Below, piece by piece: positions 55,282 through 64,000 of a stretch of DNA of 64,000 nt. This DNA is from Gallionella sp. (GTDB lineage Bacteria; Pseudomonadota; Gammaproteobacteria; Burkholderiales; Gallionellaceae). The first letter of the stretch is position 1. Each line of letters opens with the position of its first letter. The notes beneath the pieces are model-generated. The model did no database searches. It saw only the letters and a list, made by a program, of their open reading frames with translations, and was not told the origin of the DNA. The stretch lies in NCBI GenBank assembly GCA_030681375.1, contig JAUXWM010000087.1, positions 1 through 64,000 of the forward strand. Direction: 5' to 3'. Made by a program: the position numbers and the translations under genes.

Positions 55282-57129
55282 TTAACGTTCTATCTGCGTT
55301 ACGTCGCGCACCGCACCCTTATCGGCCGAGGTGGTCATCGCCGCATAGGCCCTGAGTGCGACCGACACATGCCGTTCGCGACTGACCGGCTTCCAGGCAC
55401 GATTGCCGCGCGCGTCCATCTCGGTGCGGCGGCGGTTCATTTCATCGGCACTCACCGCCAGCGCAATGCTGCGATTCGGAATGTCGATCTCTATCGTATC
55501 GCCCTCTTCCACCAGCCCGATCGCGCCACCGCCAGCCGCTTCCGGCGAGACGTGGCCGATAGACAACCCCGAGGTGCCGCCCGAAAAACGACCGTCGGTG
55601 AGCAGCGCGCACACCTTACCCAACCCTTTCGACTTGAGATACGCCGTCGGATACAGCATCTCCTGCATGCCCGGCCCGCCCTTGGGCCCTTCATAGCGGA
55701 TCACCACTACATCGCCCGCGACGATGGTATCTGCCAGAATGGCCGCTACCGCCTCGTCCTGACTCTCGAACACGCGCGCACGTCCGGTGAATTTCAGGAT
55801 ACTCTCATCCACACCTGCAGTCTTGACGATACAACCGTCCACCGCGATATTGCCATGCAGCACCGCCAGACCGCCGTCCTGCGAATAGGCATGCGCCTTG
55901 TCACGGATGCAGCCGCTTGCACGGTCGGCGTCCACATCCGGATACAACATGGACTGCGAAAACGCGATGGTCGTGACAATGCCGCCGGGGGCTGCGCGGA
56001 AGAACTTCTGCGTCGCCTCGTCAGCGCTTTGCACGATATCCCATTGAGCGAGGCCTGCACGCAGCGTATTGCCATACACCGAGTTCACATCGCCGTGCAA
56101 CAGACCGGCGCGGTCAAGTTCACCCAAAATCGCCGGTATGCCACCTGCGCGATGCACATCTTCCATATGATATTCGGATGAAGGCGCGACCTTGCACAGC
56201 GTCGGCACACGGCGTGACAGCCTGTCCATGTCTTTCATGGTGAAGTCCACCTCAGCCTCGCGCGCGATGGCCAGCAGATGCAATACGGTATTGGTCGAAC
56301 CGCCCATCGCGATATCCAGCGTCATCGCATTCTCGAAGGCATTGAAACTAGCGATGCTGCGCGGTAAAACAGAGGCATCGTCCTGATCGTAATAACGCTT
56401 GCACAAATCGACGATCACCCTGCCTGCGCGCAGGAACAACTGTTTGCGTTCGGCATGGGTCGCCAGCATCGTGCCGTTGCCGGGCAAGGACAGACCCAGT
56501 GCTTCGGTCAAACAATTCATCGAATTGGCGGTGAACATGCCTGAGCATGAACCACAGGTAGGACAGGCGGAACGCTCGATGGCATCCACTTCTTCGTCAC
56601 TGCAACTGCTGTCCGCGGCCGAAACCATCGCATCAACCAGATCCAGGCCGCGAGTCGCCCCGCCCCAGTTCACCTTGCCGGCCTCCATCGGCCCGCCCGA
56701 GACAAATACCACGGGGATATTCAACCGCATTGCCGCCATTAGCATACCGGGCGTGATTTTGTCGCAATTGGAAATGCACACCAGCGCGTCCGCACAATGG
56801 GCATTGACCATGTATTCGACGGAATCGGCAATCAGATCACGGCTGGGCAGCGAATACAGCATGCCGCTATGCCCCATCGCGATGCCGTCATCCACGGCTA
56901 TGGTATTGAATTCCTTGGCGACACCGCCCGCCTTTTCGATCTCCCGCGCCACCAGCTGCCCCATATCCTTGAGGTGAACGTGGCCTGGCACGAACTGGGT
57001 AAATGAGTTGGCGATGGCGATGATAGGCTTGCCGAAGTCGGTCTCGGTCATGCCGGTCGCGCGCCACAAGGAGCGTGCGCCGGCCATATTGCGACCATGA
57101 GTGGAAGTACGTGAACGGTAAACTGGCAT
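55282..57129 (-). CDS. ilvD: Dihydroxy-acid dehydratase
   Basis: This 615-residue Fe-S enzyme is the third step of valine/isoleucine synthesis. The cluster cysteines appear in [13 protein letters not shown] (about 122) and [19 protein letters not shown] (about 195), with [20 protein letters not shown] at the active-site end. Length equals the E. coli enzyme. It is divergent from lgt, with a 54-base promoter region. Confidence 0.97.
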   Translation of the reverse strand: MPVYRSRTSTHGRNMAGARSLWRATGMTETDFGKPIIAIANSFTQFVPGHVHLKDMGQLVAREIEKAGGVAKEFNTIAVDDGIAMGHSGMLYSLPSRDLIADSVEYMVNAHCADALVCISNCDKITPGMLMAAMRLNIPVVFVSGGPMEAGKVNWGGATRGLDLVDAMVSAADSSCSDEEVDAIERSACPTCGSCSGMFTANSMNCLTEALGLSLPGNGTMLATHAERKQLFLRAGRVIVDLCKRYYDQDDASVLPRSIASFNAFENAMTLDIAMGGSTNTVLHLLAIAREAEVDFTMKDMDRLSRRVPTLCKVAPSSEYHMEDVHRAGGIPAILGELDRAGLLHGDVNSVYGNTLRAGLAQWDIVQSADEATQKFFRAAPGGIVTTIAFSQSMLYPDVDADRASGCIRDKAHAYSQDGGLAVLHGNIAVDGCIVKTAGVDESILKFTGRARVFESQDEAVAAILADTIVAGDVVVIRYEGPKGGPGMQEMLYPTAYLKSKGLGKVCALLTDGRFSGGTSGLSIGHVSPEAAGGGAIGLVEEGDTIEIDIPNRSIALAVSADEMNRRRTEMDARGNRAWKPVSRERHVSVALRAYAAMTTSADKGAVRDVTQIER

Positions 57130-57183
57130 GATGTCTCTCTGGGGTAAGCTATAATCAAGCGACCGATTCTACCCGATTCCATC

Positions 57184-58011
57184 ATGTTCGTTTATCCACA
57201 TATCAACCCTATCGCCCTGCAACTCGGCCCGCTCGCCATACACTGGTACGGTCTGATGTATCTGGCCGGCTTCATGTGTTTTATCTGGCTGGGGCGTAAA
57301 CGCATCGTAGCATTGGCGAAAATGGCGCAGCAGCCCGCCATGCCCGCCTCTGCGTCAAGCACAATCAGCATCAACAACAAGCAGCTCGATGACCTGCTGT
57401 TCCACGGCGTGCTCGGCGTCATTTTAGGCGGTCGTCTGGGTGAAGTCCTGTTTTACAACCCCGCTTACTATTTTGCCAATCCGCTCAAAATCCTCGCCGT
57501 ATGGGAAGGCGGCATGTCCTTTCACGGCGGATTCATAGGGGTTCTGATAGCCATGGCCCTGTTCGCTTATCAGCATAAATTGCGCTGGCTGGAGCTGATG
57601 GATTTCATCGCGCCGCTGGTGCCGCCTGGACTGGCGTTTGGCCGGCTGGGCAACTTCATCAACGGCGAATTGTGGGGACGTCCCACCGATGCAGCCTGGG
57701 GCATGGTTTTCCCCCACGTAGACAGCTTGCCGCGCCACCCTTCGCAGCTCTATGAATTCGCACTGGAAGGCGTACTGCTATTCGTGCTGCTCTGGCTATA
57801 TGCGAACAAGCCGCGCCCCGTAGGCGCTGTCTCCGGCTTATTCCTGATTGGCTACGGCAGCTTCCGGTTTCTCGCCGAATTCACTCGCAACCCCGATGAT
57901 GGCATCTTCGGGCTGATGACCTTCGGTATCAGCATGGGGCAATGGCTCAGCCTGCCCATGGTCGTCGTCGGCGTGCTCATGATGGTTTGGGCTGCGCGGC
58001 GGACAACTTGA
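57184..58011 (+). CDS. lgt: Prolipoprotein diacylglyceryl transferase
   Basis: This 275-residue inner-membrane enzyme performs the first step of lipoprotein maturation. Signature segments are [39 protein letters not shown] and [24 protein letters not shown]. An insertion of about 25 residues after helix 2 ([21 protein letters not shown]) is longer than in E. coli. It would lipidate, for example, the cytochrome lipoprotein at 53.6 kb. Confidence 0.96.
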   Translation: MFVYPHINPIALQLGPLAIHWYGLMYLAGFMCFIWLGRKRIVALAKMAQQPAMPASASSTISINNKQLDDLLFHGVLGVILGGRLGEVLFYNPAYYFANPLKILAVWEGGMSFHGGFIGVLIAMALFAYQHKLRWLELMDFIAPLVPPGLAFGRLGNFINGELWGRPTDAAWGMVFPHVDSLPRHPSQLYEFALEGVLLFVLLWLYANKPRPVGAVSGLFLIGYGSFRFLAEFTRNPDDGIFGLMTFGISMGQWLSLPMVVVGVLMMVWAARRTT

Positions 58012-58068
58012 CACCCGTGTTGACCTCTCGCACACTGTCCGCGCTATCAACCTAATCGCAGGAACATC

Positions 58069-59346
58069 TTGGAAGACATTTCTTTAACCACACTATTCAG
58101 CATCTTGCTGTTGTTGCTGGTTTGCAGCGCTTTTTTTTCCGCATCGGAAACCAGCATGATGGCAATCAGCCGCCATCGCCTGAACAGCCTGGTACGCAAG
58201 GGCAACCGCAGCGCCAAACTGGTCAATAACCTGTTGAGCAGGATAGACAAGCTGCTGGGTTCAATTTTACTGGGGAACACTCTGCTCAATGTCGCGGCAG
58301 CAGCCGTGACCAACATCATCATCCTGCGCCTGTTCGGCCAGAATGATCTGGCGATACTGCTGGGTACGCTGATACTTACTTTTGCGCTGGTGGTTTTCAG
58401 CGAAATCATGCCCAAGATTATTGCGGCCAGCTATCCGGAACGCGTCGCCTTGTCGGCCAGTTATTTACTCACCCCGTTGATTACCCTGTTTCAGCCCGTT
58501 GTCGCAATCGCCGGGGGTATGGTCAAAGTATTGCTGTGGATGATGCGCATCAAGATCGAAACCGACCAGAGCAAACAGAAAATGACGATGGAGGAGCTGC
58601 GCGGACTGGTGCTGGATGCCGAGCATTTCCTGCCGCGCAAGCATCAGAAAATGCTATTGAATCTGGTGGATCTGGAACGCATCACGGTCAATGACGTGAT
58701 GGTCACACGCAACCAGATCGAGGCGCTAGACATCAGTGCCAGGCACGATGCGCTGCGCCAGCAGATTATCACCTGCCACCACACCCTGCTGCCGGTATAT
58801 GCCGATACACCCAGCAATATTATCGGCATCCTGCACATCAAACGTGTACCCGCCCTGATGCAGGAGGCAGTGCTGGATGTTGAGCAACTGCGGGAAGTAC
58901 TCACCGAACCGTACTTTATTCCTTCCGGCACGCCGCTGCTTCAGCAACTTCAACAGTTTCAGCAACGTCACGCGCGCCTGGGACTGGTAGTGGACGAGTA
59001 CGGCGAGTTGCTGGGACTGGTCACACTGGAAAACATTCTGGAAGAAATTGTCGGTGAATTTACTACCCAGTCGCCCGCACAAACCGGGAAATTTATGCGT
59101 CAGGAAGATGGCAGCATACTACTGGAAGGAAGCAACAGCCTGCGCGAGCTGAACCGCAAGCTGGGCTTGCATCTGCCGCTGGACAGCGCCAAGACACTCA
59201 ACGGGCTGATACTCGAACATCTGGAAGATATACCGGAAACCGGCACCAGCCTAAAAATTGCCGGCTACCCTATCGAAATCATTCAGACTCAAGATCGCAT
59301 CGTCAAAGTGGTGCGCCTGTTTCCGGCTCAGGTGCAAAAACAGTGA
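58069..59346 (+). CDS. CNNM/CorC-HlyC family membrane protein with CBS domains
   Basis: This 425-residue protein has an N-terminal CNNM (DUF21) membrane domain (1-190; SAFFSASETSMMAISRHRLNSL), a CBS pair (200-325) and a CorC_HlyC domain (330-420; DGSILLEGSNSLRELNRKLGL). The family is linked to magnesium/cobalt efflux. The start is a TTG at 58069 preceded by AGGA; no ATG fits the family-conserved N-terminus (EDISLTTLFSILLLL). Confidence 0.92.
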   Translation: MEDISLTTLFSILLLLLVCSAFFSASETSMMAISRHRLNSLVRKGNRSAKLVNNLLSRIDKLLGSILLGNTLLNVAAAAVTNIIILRLFGQNDLAILLGTLILTFALVVFSEIMPKIIAASYPERVALSASYLLTPLITLFQPVVAIAGGMVKVLLWMMRIKIETDQSKQKMTMEELRGLVLDAEHFLPRKHQKMLLNLVDLERITVNDVMVTRNQIEALDISARHDALRQQIITCHHTLLPVYADTPSNIIGILHIKRVPALMQEAVLDVEQLREVLTEPYFIPSGTPLLQQLQQFQQRHARLGLVVDEYGELLGLVTLENILEEIVGEFTTQSPAQTGKFMRQEDGSILLEGSNSLRELNRKLGLHLPLDSAKTLNGLILEHLEDIPETGTSLKIAGYPIEIIQTQDRIVKVVRLFPAQVQKQ

Positions 59347-59539
59347 GTAGTGCACCCGCAAGGGGTGGGCCGTGCGGCACCCGCAGCTAAAGCTGCGACC
59401 GCTACGCTCAGTGGTGAGTGTGGCAAATTTTCCCACTTTCTAGTTTCAACTTGCCACTCTCTGCCCCACCAGCTTTACAATAAACTCAAAGCTCGGCATC
59501 ATGCCCACCAATGTCAGTTAGCAATTCAAAGGACACGTT

Positions 59540-60751
59540 ATGGCTGTCGCACCAACGAAAGCAAAAGAATTTTCCTTCTCATGGGAAGGAAAAGATAAAT
59601 CCGGCAAATTAATCAGAGGTGAAACACGCTCGGTCGGCGAAGCCAACCTGTCCGCCCATCTGCGCCGACAGGGTATCAACGTCAGCAAAATCAAGCGGAT
59701 ACGCAGCAGCGCCAAGGCGATTACCGAAAAAGATATTGCACTGTTTACCCGACAACTGGCCACCATGTTGCGCGCGGGCGTACCGCTGCTACAGGCATTC
59801 GACATCGTAGGCAAAGGTCATAACAATCCTTCCGTATCGAAATTGCTGTTTACGATCAAGACCGATATTGAAACCGGCAGCAGTTTGCAACAGGCCTTTA
59901 AAAAACATCCTCTGTATTTCGATGATCTGTACTGCAATCTGATTGGCGCGGGGGAAGCTGCGGGCATTCTGGACACTTTGCTGGATCGCCTGGCCTCCTA
60001 CAAGGAAAAAATTCTGGCCATCAAGGGGAAAATCAAGTCCGCCTTGTTCTACCCGATTTCCATTCTCGTGGTGGCTTTCATCATCACCGCCGTGATCATG
60101 ATTTTCGTCATCCCCGCGTTTAAGGAATTATTTTCCGGATTTGGCGCAGATTTGCCTGCACCGACTTTATTCATCATGGCCATTTCCGATTTCTTCGTGA
60201 CCTATTGGTGGGCGATTTTTGGCGGAATAGGCGGCGGATTCTATACCTTCTTCTACTTCTGGAAACGCAGCAAACCCATGCAGAAGGCCATGGATAGAAT
60301 CTTGCTTAAAGTGCCGGTATTTGGCGCGCTGGTACGCAAAGCGACCATCGCACGCTGGACGCGCACCCTGGCCACCATGTTTGCGGCCGGTGTACCGCTG
60401 GTCGAGGCATTGAATTCAGTGGCGGGTGCGGCAGGCAATGCCGTGTATTTTGATGCCACCAAGAATATCCAGCGCGAGGTCAGCACCGGCAACAGCCTGA
60501 CCATCTCCATGCAAAACACCGAGGTTTTCCCCAGCATGGTGTTACAAATGGTCTCTATCGGCGAAGAAGCCGGTTCGCTGGATGCCATGCTGAGCAAGGT
60601 TGCCGACTTTTACGAAGCCGAAGTAGATGATGCCGTCGAGGCCCTGTCCAGCCTGATGGAACCGATCATCATGGTGGTACTCGGCACCCTGATCGGCGGC
60701 ATGGTTGTTGCGATGTACCTGCCTATCTTCAAGATGGGCCAAGTAGTATAA
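59540..60751 (+). CDS. pilC: Type IV pilus assembly inner-membrane platform protein PilC
   Basis: This 403-residue protein has two T2SSF domains, each followed by membrane helices: the first with DIALFTRQLATMLRAGVPLLQAFDIV and the second with ARWTRTLATMFAAGVPLVEALNSVAGAAGN, then GEEAGSLDAMLSKVADFYE. It is the membrane platform that couples the PilB ATPase to pilin assembly. AAAGGAC precedes the ATG. pilB, normally just upstream, is absent here. Confidence 0.95.
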   Translation: MAVAPTKAKEFSFSWEGKDKSGKLIRGETRSVGEANLSAHLRRQGINVSKIKRIRSSAKAITEKDIALFTRQLATMLRAGVPLLQAFDIVGKGHNNPSVSKLLFTIKTDIETGSSLQQAFKKHPLYFDDLYCNLIGAGEAAGILDTLLDRLASYKEKILAIKGKIKSALFYPISILVVAFIITAVIMIFVIPAFKELFSGFGADLPAPTLFIMAISDFFVTYWWAIFGGIGGGFYTFFYFWKRSKPMQKAMDRILLKVPVFGALVRKATIARWTRTLATMFAAGVPLVEALNSVAGAAGNAVYFDATKNIQREVSTGNSLTISMQNTEVFPSMVLQMVSIGEEAGSLDAMLSKVADFYEAEVDDAVEALSSLMEPIIMVVLGTLIGGMVVAMYLPIFKMGQVV

Positions 60752-60814
60752 AGCAGGATTGAGGAACGAGGACTGAGGCGCGAGTGAAAGTCAAAAGCGG
60801 GACACTGATTTTTT

Positions 60815-60888
60815 CTCAGTCCTCAGTCCTCAGTCCTCAGCCCTCACCCCTCAGTCCTCGTTTTTCAGCCCTCAGTCCTCAGTCCTCG
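60815..60888. repeat. Heptamer repeat, unit CTCAGTC (about 8 copies) before pilD
   Basis: Six tandem units (CTCAGTC x3, CTCAGCC, CTCACCC, CTCAGTC), a CTCGTTTTTCAGCC interruption, then two more units ending nine bases before the pilD ATG. GAGGACTGAGGCGCGAG lies upstream (60768) as at 32133, so the same compound element was used twice. Confidence 0.9.
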
Positions 60889-60897
60889 ATCCCAAAT

Positions 60898-61764
60898 ATG
60901 AATTTACTCGATCTCCTCCAATCTTCCCCGCCGCTGTTCATCGGCGTTTGCACCGTACTTGGACTGCTGGTCGGCAGCTTTCTGAATGTGGTGATACATC
61001 GTTTGCCGAAAATGATGGAACTGGGCTGGCAGCAGCAATGTGCCGAACTGCACGGTAAACCGCCTGTTCACGGTGAGCCTTACAACCTGATCTCTCCCCG
61101 TTCCGCTTGCCCGCATTGCAATCACGCCATCAGCGCGTGGGAAAACATCCCGGTCGCCAGTTATCTGCTGTTGAGAGGAAAATGCCGCGCCTGCCAGGCG
61201 GCCATTTCGCCGCGCTACCCTGTCATCGAAGCCGTCAGCGGCCTGCTGTGCGGGTTTGCGGCCCTGCATTTCGGGTTTGGGCTGGCGGCGGCAGGCGCCA
61301 TCCTGCTGATTTGGGCCTTGCTGGCACTTACCGTGATCGATTTTGACACGCAATTGCTGCCGGACGACATCACCCTCCCGCTCCTCTGGGCCGGTTTGCT
61401 GTTCAACCTGAACGGAGTGTATGCCACTCTGCCCGACGCTCTGCTGGGCGCCGTATTCGGCTACCTCGCCCTCTGGTCCGTCTACTGGCTGTTCAAACTG
61501 CTCACCGGCAAGGAAGGCATGGGTTACGGCGACTTCAAGCTGCTCGCCGCGCTCGGTGCCTGGCTGGGCTGGCAACTGCTGCCGCTAATCATCATCCTGT
61601 CATCGCTGGTCGGCGCAGTAGTCGGCATCACCCTGATCGTCGCCGTCAAACAGGGGCGCGACATTCCCATTCCGTTCGGCCCTTATCTGGCGGGGGGCGG
61701 CCTGATTGCACTGTTCTGGGGACAAACCCTGACGCAAAGTTATTTACAATTGCTGGCGCCATGA
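60898..61764 (+). CDS. pilD: Prepilin peptidase / N-methyltransferase
   Basis: This 288-residue aspartic membrane protease cleaves and methylates type IV prepilins. Four cysteines bind zinc (CPHCN and CRACQ). The catalytic aspartates are in VIDFDTQLLPDD and GYGDFKLL. The ATG at 60898 gives the family-like NLLDLLQSSPP start; the frame is open through the heptamers to 60784, but that is repeat DNA. No Shine-Dalgarno is visible. Confidence 0.95.
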   Translation: MNLLDLLQSSPPLFIGVCTVLGLLVGSFLNVVIHRLPKMMELGWQQQCAELHGKPPVHGEPYNLISPRSACPHCNHAISAWENIPVASYLLLRGKCRACQAAISPRYPVIEAVSGLLCGFAALHFGFGLAAAGAILLIWALLALTVIDFDTQLLPDDITLPLLWAGLLFNLNGVYATLPDALLGAVFGYLALWSVYWLFKLLTGKEGMGYGDFKLLAALGAWLGWQLLPLIIILSSLVGAVVGITLIVAVKQGRDIPIPFGPYLAGGGLIALFWGQTLTQSYLQLLAP

Positions 61765-62414
61765 GTGTGCCAGCAAGCCCGGACATGCCGCTTCATCCCG
61801 CACAACTTTGCATTGGACTCACCGGCGGAATAGGTTGCGGCAAGAGTACCGTTGCGCGCTTGTTTGAATCGCACGGCGCAGGGATCATTGATACCGATGA
61901 GATTGCCCACCAGTTAACACAACCCGGCGGACAGGCCATTGCATCTATCCGCGCCGCTTTTGGCCCAGATTACCTCACGGACACCGGTGCGCTGGATCGC
62001 ACCCGAATGCGCCAGCTGATATTTAGCGATACGGACGCCAGGCGCAAACTGGAAAATATATTACATCCGCAAATACTGGCCATCAGCGCATCCCGGTTAG
62101 CCACCCATGCCCGCGTGCCCTATGTCATCCTGATGGTGCCTTTGCTGCTGGAAAATCCGTGTTTCATGCAATTGGTTCAGCGCGTATTACTGGTAGATTG
62201 CACCGAAAAAAATCAGATCGAACGCGTCAAACAACGCAGCCAGCTTGACGAAACAGAAATACGTGCGATTATTACGCAACAGCTCGCACCGGAAATACGT
62301 ATTGCGCGTGCAGATGACATCATCCAGAATGACGGCACGCACGACGAATTGGAAAATCAGGTTGCCGCCATGCACGATTGCTATTTACGTCTAAGCCATA
62401 GAAACACCATTTGA
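61761..62414 (+). CDS. coaE: Dephospho-CoA kinase
   Basis: This 217-residue enzyme is the last step of coenzyme A synthesis. P-loop GLTGGIGCGKSTVARLF, then DTDEIAHQLTQPGG and LENILHPQI. The start overlaps the pilD stop by four bases (ATGA), so it is coupled. Confidence 0.96.
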   Translation: MSVPASPDMPLHPAQLCIGLTGGIGCGKSTVARLFESHGAGIIDTDEIAHQLTQPGGQAIASIRAAFGPDYLTDTGALDRTRMRQLIFSDTDARRKLENILHPQILAISASRLATHARVPYVILMVPLLLENPCFMQLVQRVLLVDCTEKNQIERVKQRSQLDETEIRAIITQQLAPEIRIARADDIIQNDGTHDELENQVAAMHDCYLRLSHRNTI

Positions 62415-62483
62415 CGACAACCGGATATTCAATATATCTTCCCGCATTGATTTTATTTCAAACGAATATCAGGCCCTAATGAC

Positions 62484-63245
62484 GTGATCAGTTACGAATT
62501 CCCGCTCAACGAAAAAGTACGAACATGGTTACGCCTTGAGGACTTGTTCAAACGCGTAAATTATTTTCTGGCTCGTGATCTCAGCATGGAACACCATGCC
62601 GCGCTCATTACGCTGTTTGAGATGTACGAAGTCGCCAGCCGCCCCGACCTGAAATCCGAATTGTTTCAAGAACTTGAGCGCCAGAAGCGCTCCCTCTCCA
62701 GCCTGCACAATAATCCAGCCATTTCTGAGCAAGCTCTGGACTACGTGTTGAATGAAATTGACGAAGCCTCCGCAGCGTTGCTCGCAATGACAGGCAAGGT
62801 CGGCCTTAATTTGCGCGAGAATGAATGGCTGATGGGAATCAAGCAACGCGCCTGCATGCCGGGCGGCACTTGCCAGTTTGACTTGCCTTCCTATCATTAC
62901 TGGCAAAATCAGCCAGTTGAATTGCGTCGCGAAAATCTGCAGGAATGGCTGGCGCCGCTGTTACCCGTGAGTGTGGCAATCAACATTTTAATGAAACTGT
63001 TGCGCGAGAACGGCAGGAAAATCAGCTTTACTGCACCACAGGGCACTTTTCAGCAGATGCAAGGCGGACGAGCCGCGCAATTGTTACGCGTCAGTCTGAA
63101 TCCTGATCTGGCATGCATACCTGAGCTGGGCGCAAACAAGTACGCCATCAACATTCGCTTCATAGTCGCAAATTATGCGGCAAAATCTTCCCTGTTTGAG
63201 CAGGACGTCCCATTCGATATGACTTTCTGTGCGCTGACATCGTGA
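62484..63245 (+). CDS. zapD: Cell division protein ZapD
   Basis: This 253-residue FtsZ-bundling protein (DUF1342) starts ISYEFPLNEKVRTWLRLEDLFKR, followed by helical bundle and C-terminal beta domain. The order coaE-zapD-yacG is conserved in beta- and gammaproteobacteria. Confidence 0.95.
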   Translation: MISYEFPLNEKVRTWLRLEDLFKRVNYFLARDLSMEHHAALITLFEMYEVASRPDLKSELFQELERQKRSLSSLHNNPAISEQALDYVLNEIDEASAALLAMTGKVGLNLRENEWLMGIKQRACMPGGTCQFDLPSYHYWQNQPVELRRENLQEWLAPLLPVSVAINILMKLLRENGRKISFTAPQGTFQQMQGGRAAQLLRVSLNPDLACIPELGANKYAINIRFIVANYAAKSSLFEQDVPFDMTFCALTS

Positions 63246-63442
63246 ACATCTCCAAAAAACCTCTTGTTGCCGCTTGTCCGCACTGCGGCAAGGAATCCCC
63301 CTGGGATACCAACAATCGTTTCCGCCCGTTCTGCTGCGAACGCTGCAAGATGATTGACTTAGGCAAATGGGCAGACGAAGAATTTCGCGTAGCCCTCCCG
63401 GAAGAAGAGCAGGAATTTACCGCTCCGCCTCACCAGGCCTGA
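63242..63442 (+). CDS. yacG: DNA gyrase inhibitor YacG (zinc-binding)
   Basis: This 66-residue protein has four Zn-binding cysteines (CPHCG and CCERC) and the family segment RPFCCERCKMIDLGKWADEEFRV. In E. coli it binds GyrB and inhibits DNA binding by gyrase. It starts with GTG, overlapping the zapD stop by four bases, and overlaps the convergent MutT/ThiE gene at its 3' end by 13 bases. Confidence 0.95.
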   Translation: MNISKKPLVAACPHCGKESPWDTNNRFRPFCCERCKMIDLGKWADEEFRVALPEEEQEFTAPPHQA

Positions 63443-64000
63443 CGCAACAAGGCGATACCCTGCGCGCCATGCTGCCAAGCGGTATGCATGTCATCATGCT
63501 TGAGGCCACCTAGTGCATACACCGGAATAGATGAGCCCGCCGCGATAGCCGCGAAGCTCTCCCAGCCCAGATGCGCAGCACCCGGATGGCTCTGTGTCGG
63601 CAACACCGGACTCAGCACCGCAAAATCACAGCCCAGCTTCTCTGCCAGCCTCAACTCTTCCGCCGAATGGCATGAAGCCGAACACCAATCCACCGCAGGA
63701 CGCTCCGCACAGGCGACAAGCTGCGCAGCCGTCAACTGCACGCCATCCGCGCCCACTTCCTGCGCCAGCGCCACATCACCGTTGAGCAACACCTTCGCGC
63801 CGCTGGCATGCGCCAACGCGACTACCCGCAGCGCCAATTCGCGCAACGCCTCGCGCGGCAAATTCTTTTCACGCAATTGCAGCAAACGCAAACCGTTGCG
63901 CAGCGCGACTGACAACCGTCGCATAAATTCTTCCACCCCCAGTTCAGCGGCATTACTGATGGCATACAGCGACGGCAATTCCAGCGCGCGCAGCACAGGT
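63430..64000 (-). CDS. C-terminal ThiE/TenI-like domain of a MutT-ThiE fusion (partial)
   Basis: About 190 residues of a TIM barrel of thiamine-phosphate-synthase type are visible: LRLLQLREKNLPREALRELA, LLNGDVALAQEVGADGVQL, CSASCHSAEELRLAEKLGCDF and VYALGGLKHDD. The frame stays open to the window edge (PVLRALELPSLYAISN), which in betaproteobacteria is the linker of a Nudix (MutT-like) hydrolase fused to this domain. The N-terminal Nudix part is therefore expected beyond the window. The barrel's role in the fusion is unclear. Confidence 0.88.
   Translation of the reverse strand, partial: PVLRALELPSLYAISNAAELGVEEFMRRLSVALRNGLRLLQLREKNLPREALRELALRVVALAHASGAKVLLNGDVALAQEVGADGVQLTAAQLVACAERPAVDWCSASCHSAEELRLAEKLGCDFAVLSPVLPTQSHPGAAHLGWESFAAIAAGSSIPVYALGGLKHDDMHTAWQHGAQGIALLRQAW

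Noticed and set aside
55144..56181. 345-codon open frame on the plus strand
   Set aside because: It lies antisense to ilvD and the mutarotase. The composition is typical of a reverse-frame shadow, and ilvD is clearly the real gene.
60784..60897. N-terminal extension of PilD encoded by heptamers (SPQPSPLSPRFSALSP)
   Set aside because: The frame is open only because the repeat lacks stops. PilD homologues begin near MNLLDLL.

Overview
This window is a stretch of betaproteobacterial chromosome. The gene order hisC-hisB-hisH-hisA-hisF-hisI-hisE-HIT-tatABC followed by a DegS-type protease, NIF3, petABC and sspAB is a betaproteobacterial hallmark, and so is pilC-pilD-coaE-zapD-yacG-MutT/ThiE at the right edge. 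A Cyc2-like cytochrome-porin fusion, several monohaem cytochromes and a BtuM-type B12 transporter suggest a member of the Nitrosomonadales, possibly a Gallionellaceae-like iron oxidiser. That placement is inferred from gene content; no rRNA gene is present to confirm it.

Layout. 1-163: right end of an IS3-type insertion sequence. 0.2-4.6 kb (minus): sspA-sspB, the cytochrome bc1 operon petABC and a small haem protein. 4.8-6.7 kb: divergent NIF3 and DegS-like genes. 6.8-13.3 kb (minus): a long his-HIT-tat operon. 13.6-15.7 kb (minus): two tandem small DUF1640-like membrane proteins and the cytochrome-porin. 15.8-16.6 kb: a REP/RAYT locus (pseudogene plus repeat array). 16.6-20.3 kb (minus): coq7, a DUF2442/DUF4160 pair, a porin and a trpC with a REP hairpin inside its reading frame. 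20.7-25.9 kb (plus): proA, a lipoyl-domain lpdA, DUF4197 and tcdA, separated by repeat-rich spacers. 26-28 kb (minus): truncated haemoglobin, pldA, thpR. 28.2-33.8 kb (plus): a giant FAD/4Fe-4S dehydrogenase and a PilZ-like protein. 34-40 kb (minus): phoBR, an SSS symporter, peroxiredoxin, msbA. 40.2-41 kb: two rhodaneses behind a perfect palindrome. 41.3-45 kb (minus): a B12 module (btuB-like receptor, btuM, cobO) under a cobalamin riboswitch. 45.1-45.9 kb: TIGR02449-zapA-6S RNA. 45.9-51.5 kb: diguanylate cyclase, DUF445, EVE, TauE, then a relA that ends before its ACT domain at an IS scar. 51.5-57.1 kb (minus): AGCS permease, two related cytochromes c, a mutarotase, ilvD. 57.2-64 kb: lgt, CorC-like, pilCD-coaE-zapD-yacG and the end of a MutT/ThiE fusion.

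The most unusual property is the density and behaviour of short repeats. At least ten loci carry tandem 7-bp units of several unrelated sequences, resembling the heptameric STRRs known from cyanobacteria. Several lie in frame inside genes (the lpdA linker and two places in the FAD dehydrogenase), and two abut start codons that lack a visible Shine-Dalgarno. A second family, GTAGGGTGGGC(AC), flanks the RAYT pseudogene, sits in frame inside trpC, and supplies the stop codons of the RAYT gene and coq7. Other palindromic or MITE-like families recur at 12.1, 20.3/22.1, 24.1/41.1 and 32.1/33.9 kb. Coding density is otherwise normal. Most genes are housekeeping, and no tRNA, rRNA, CRISPR array or prophage was seen.
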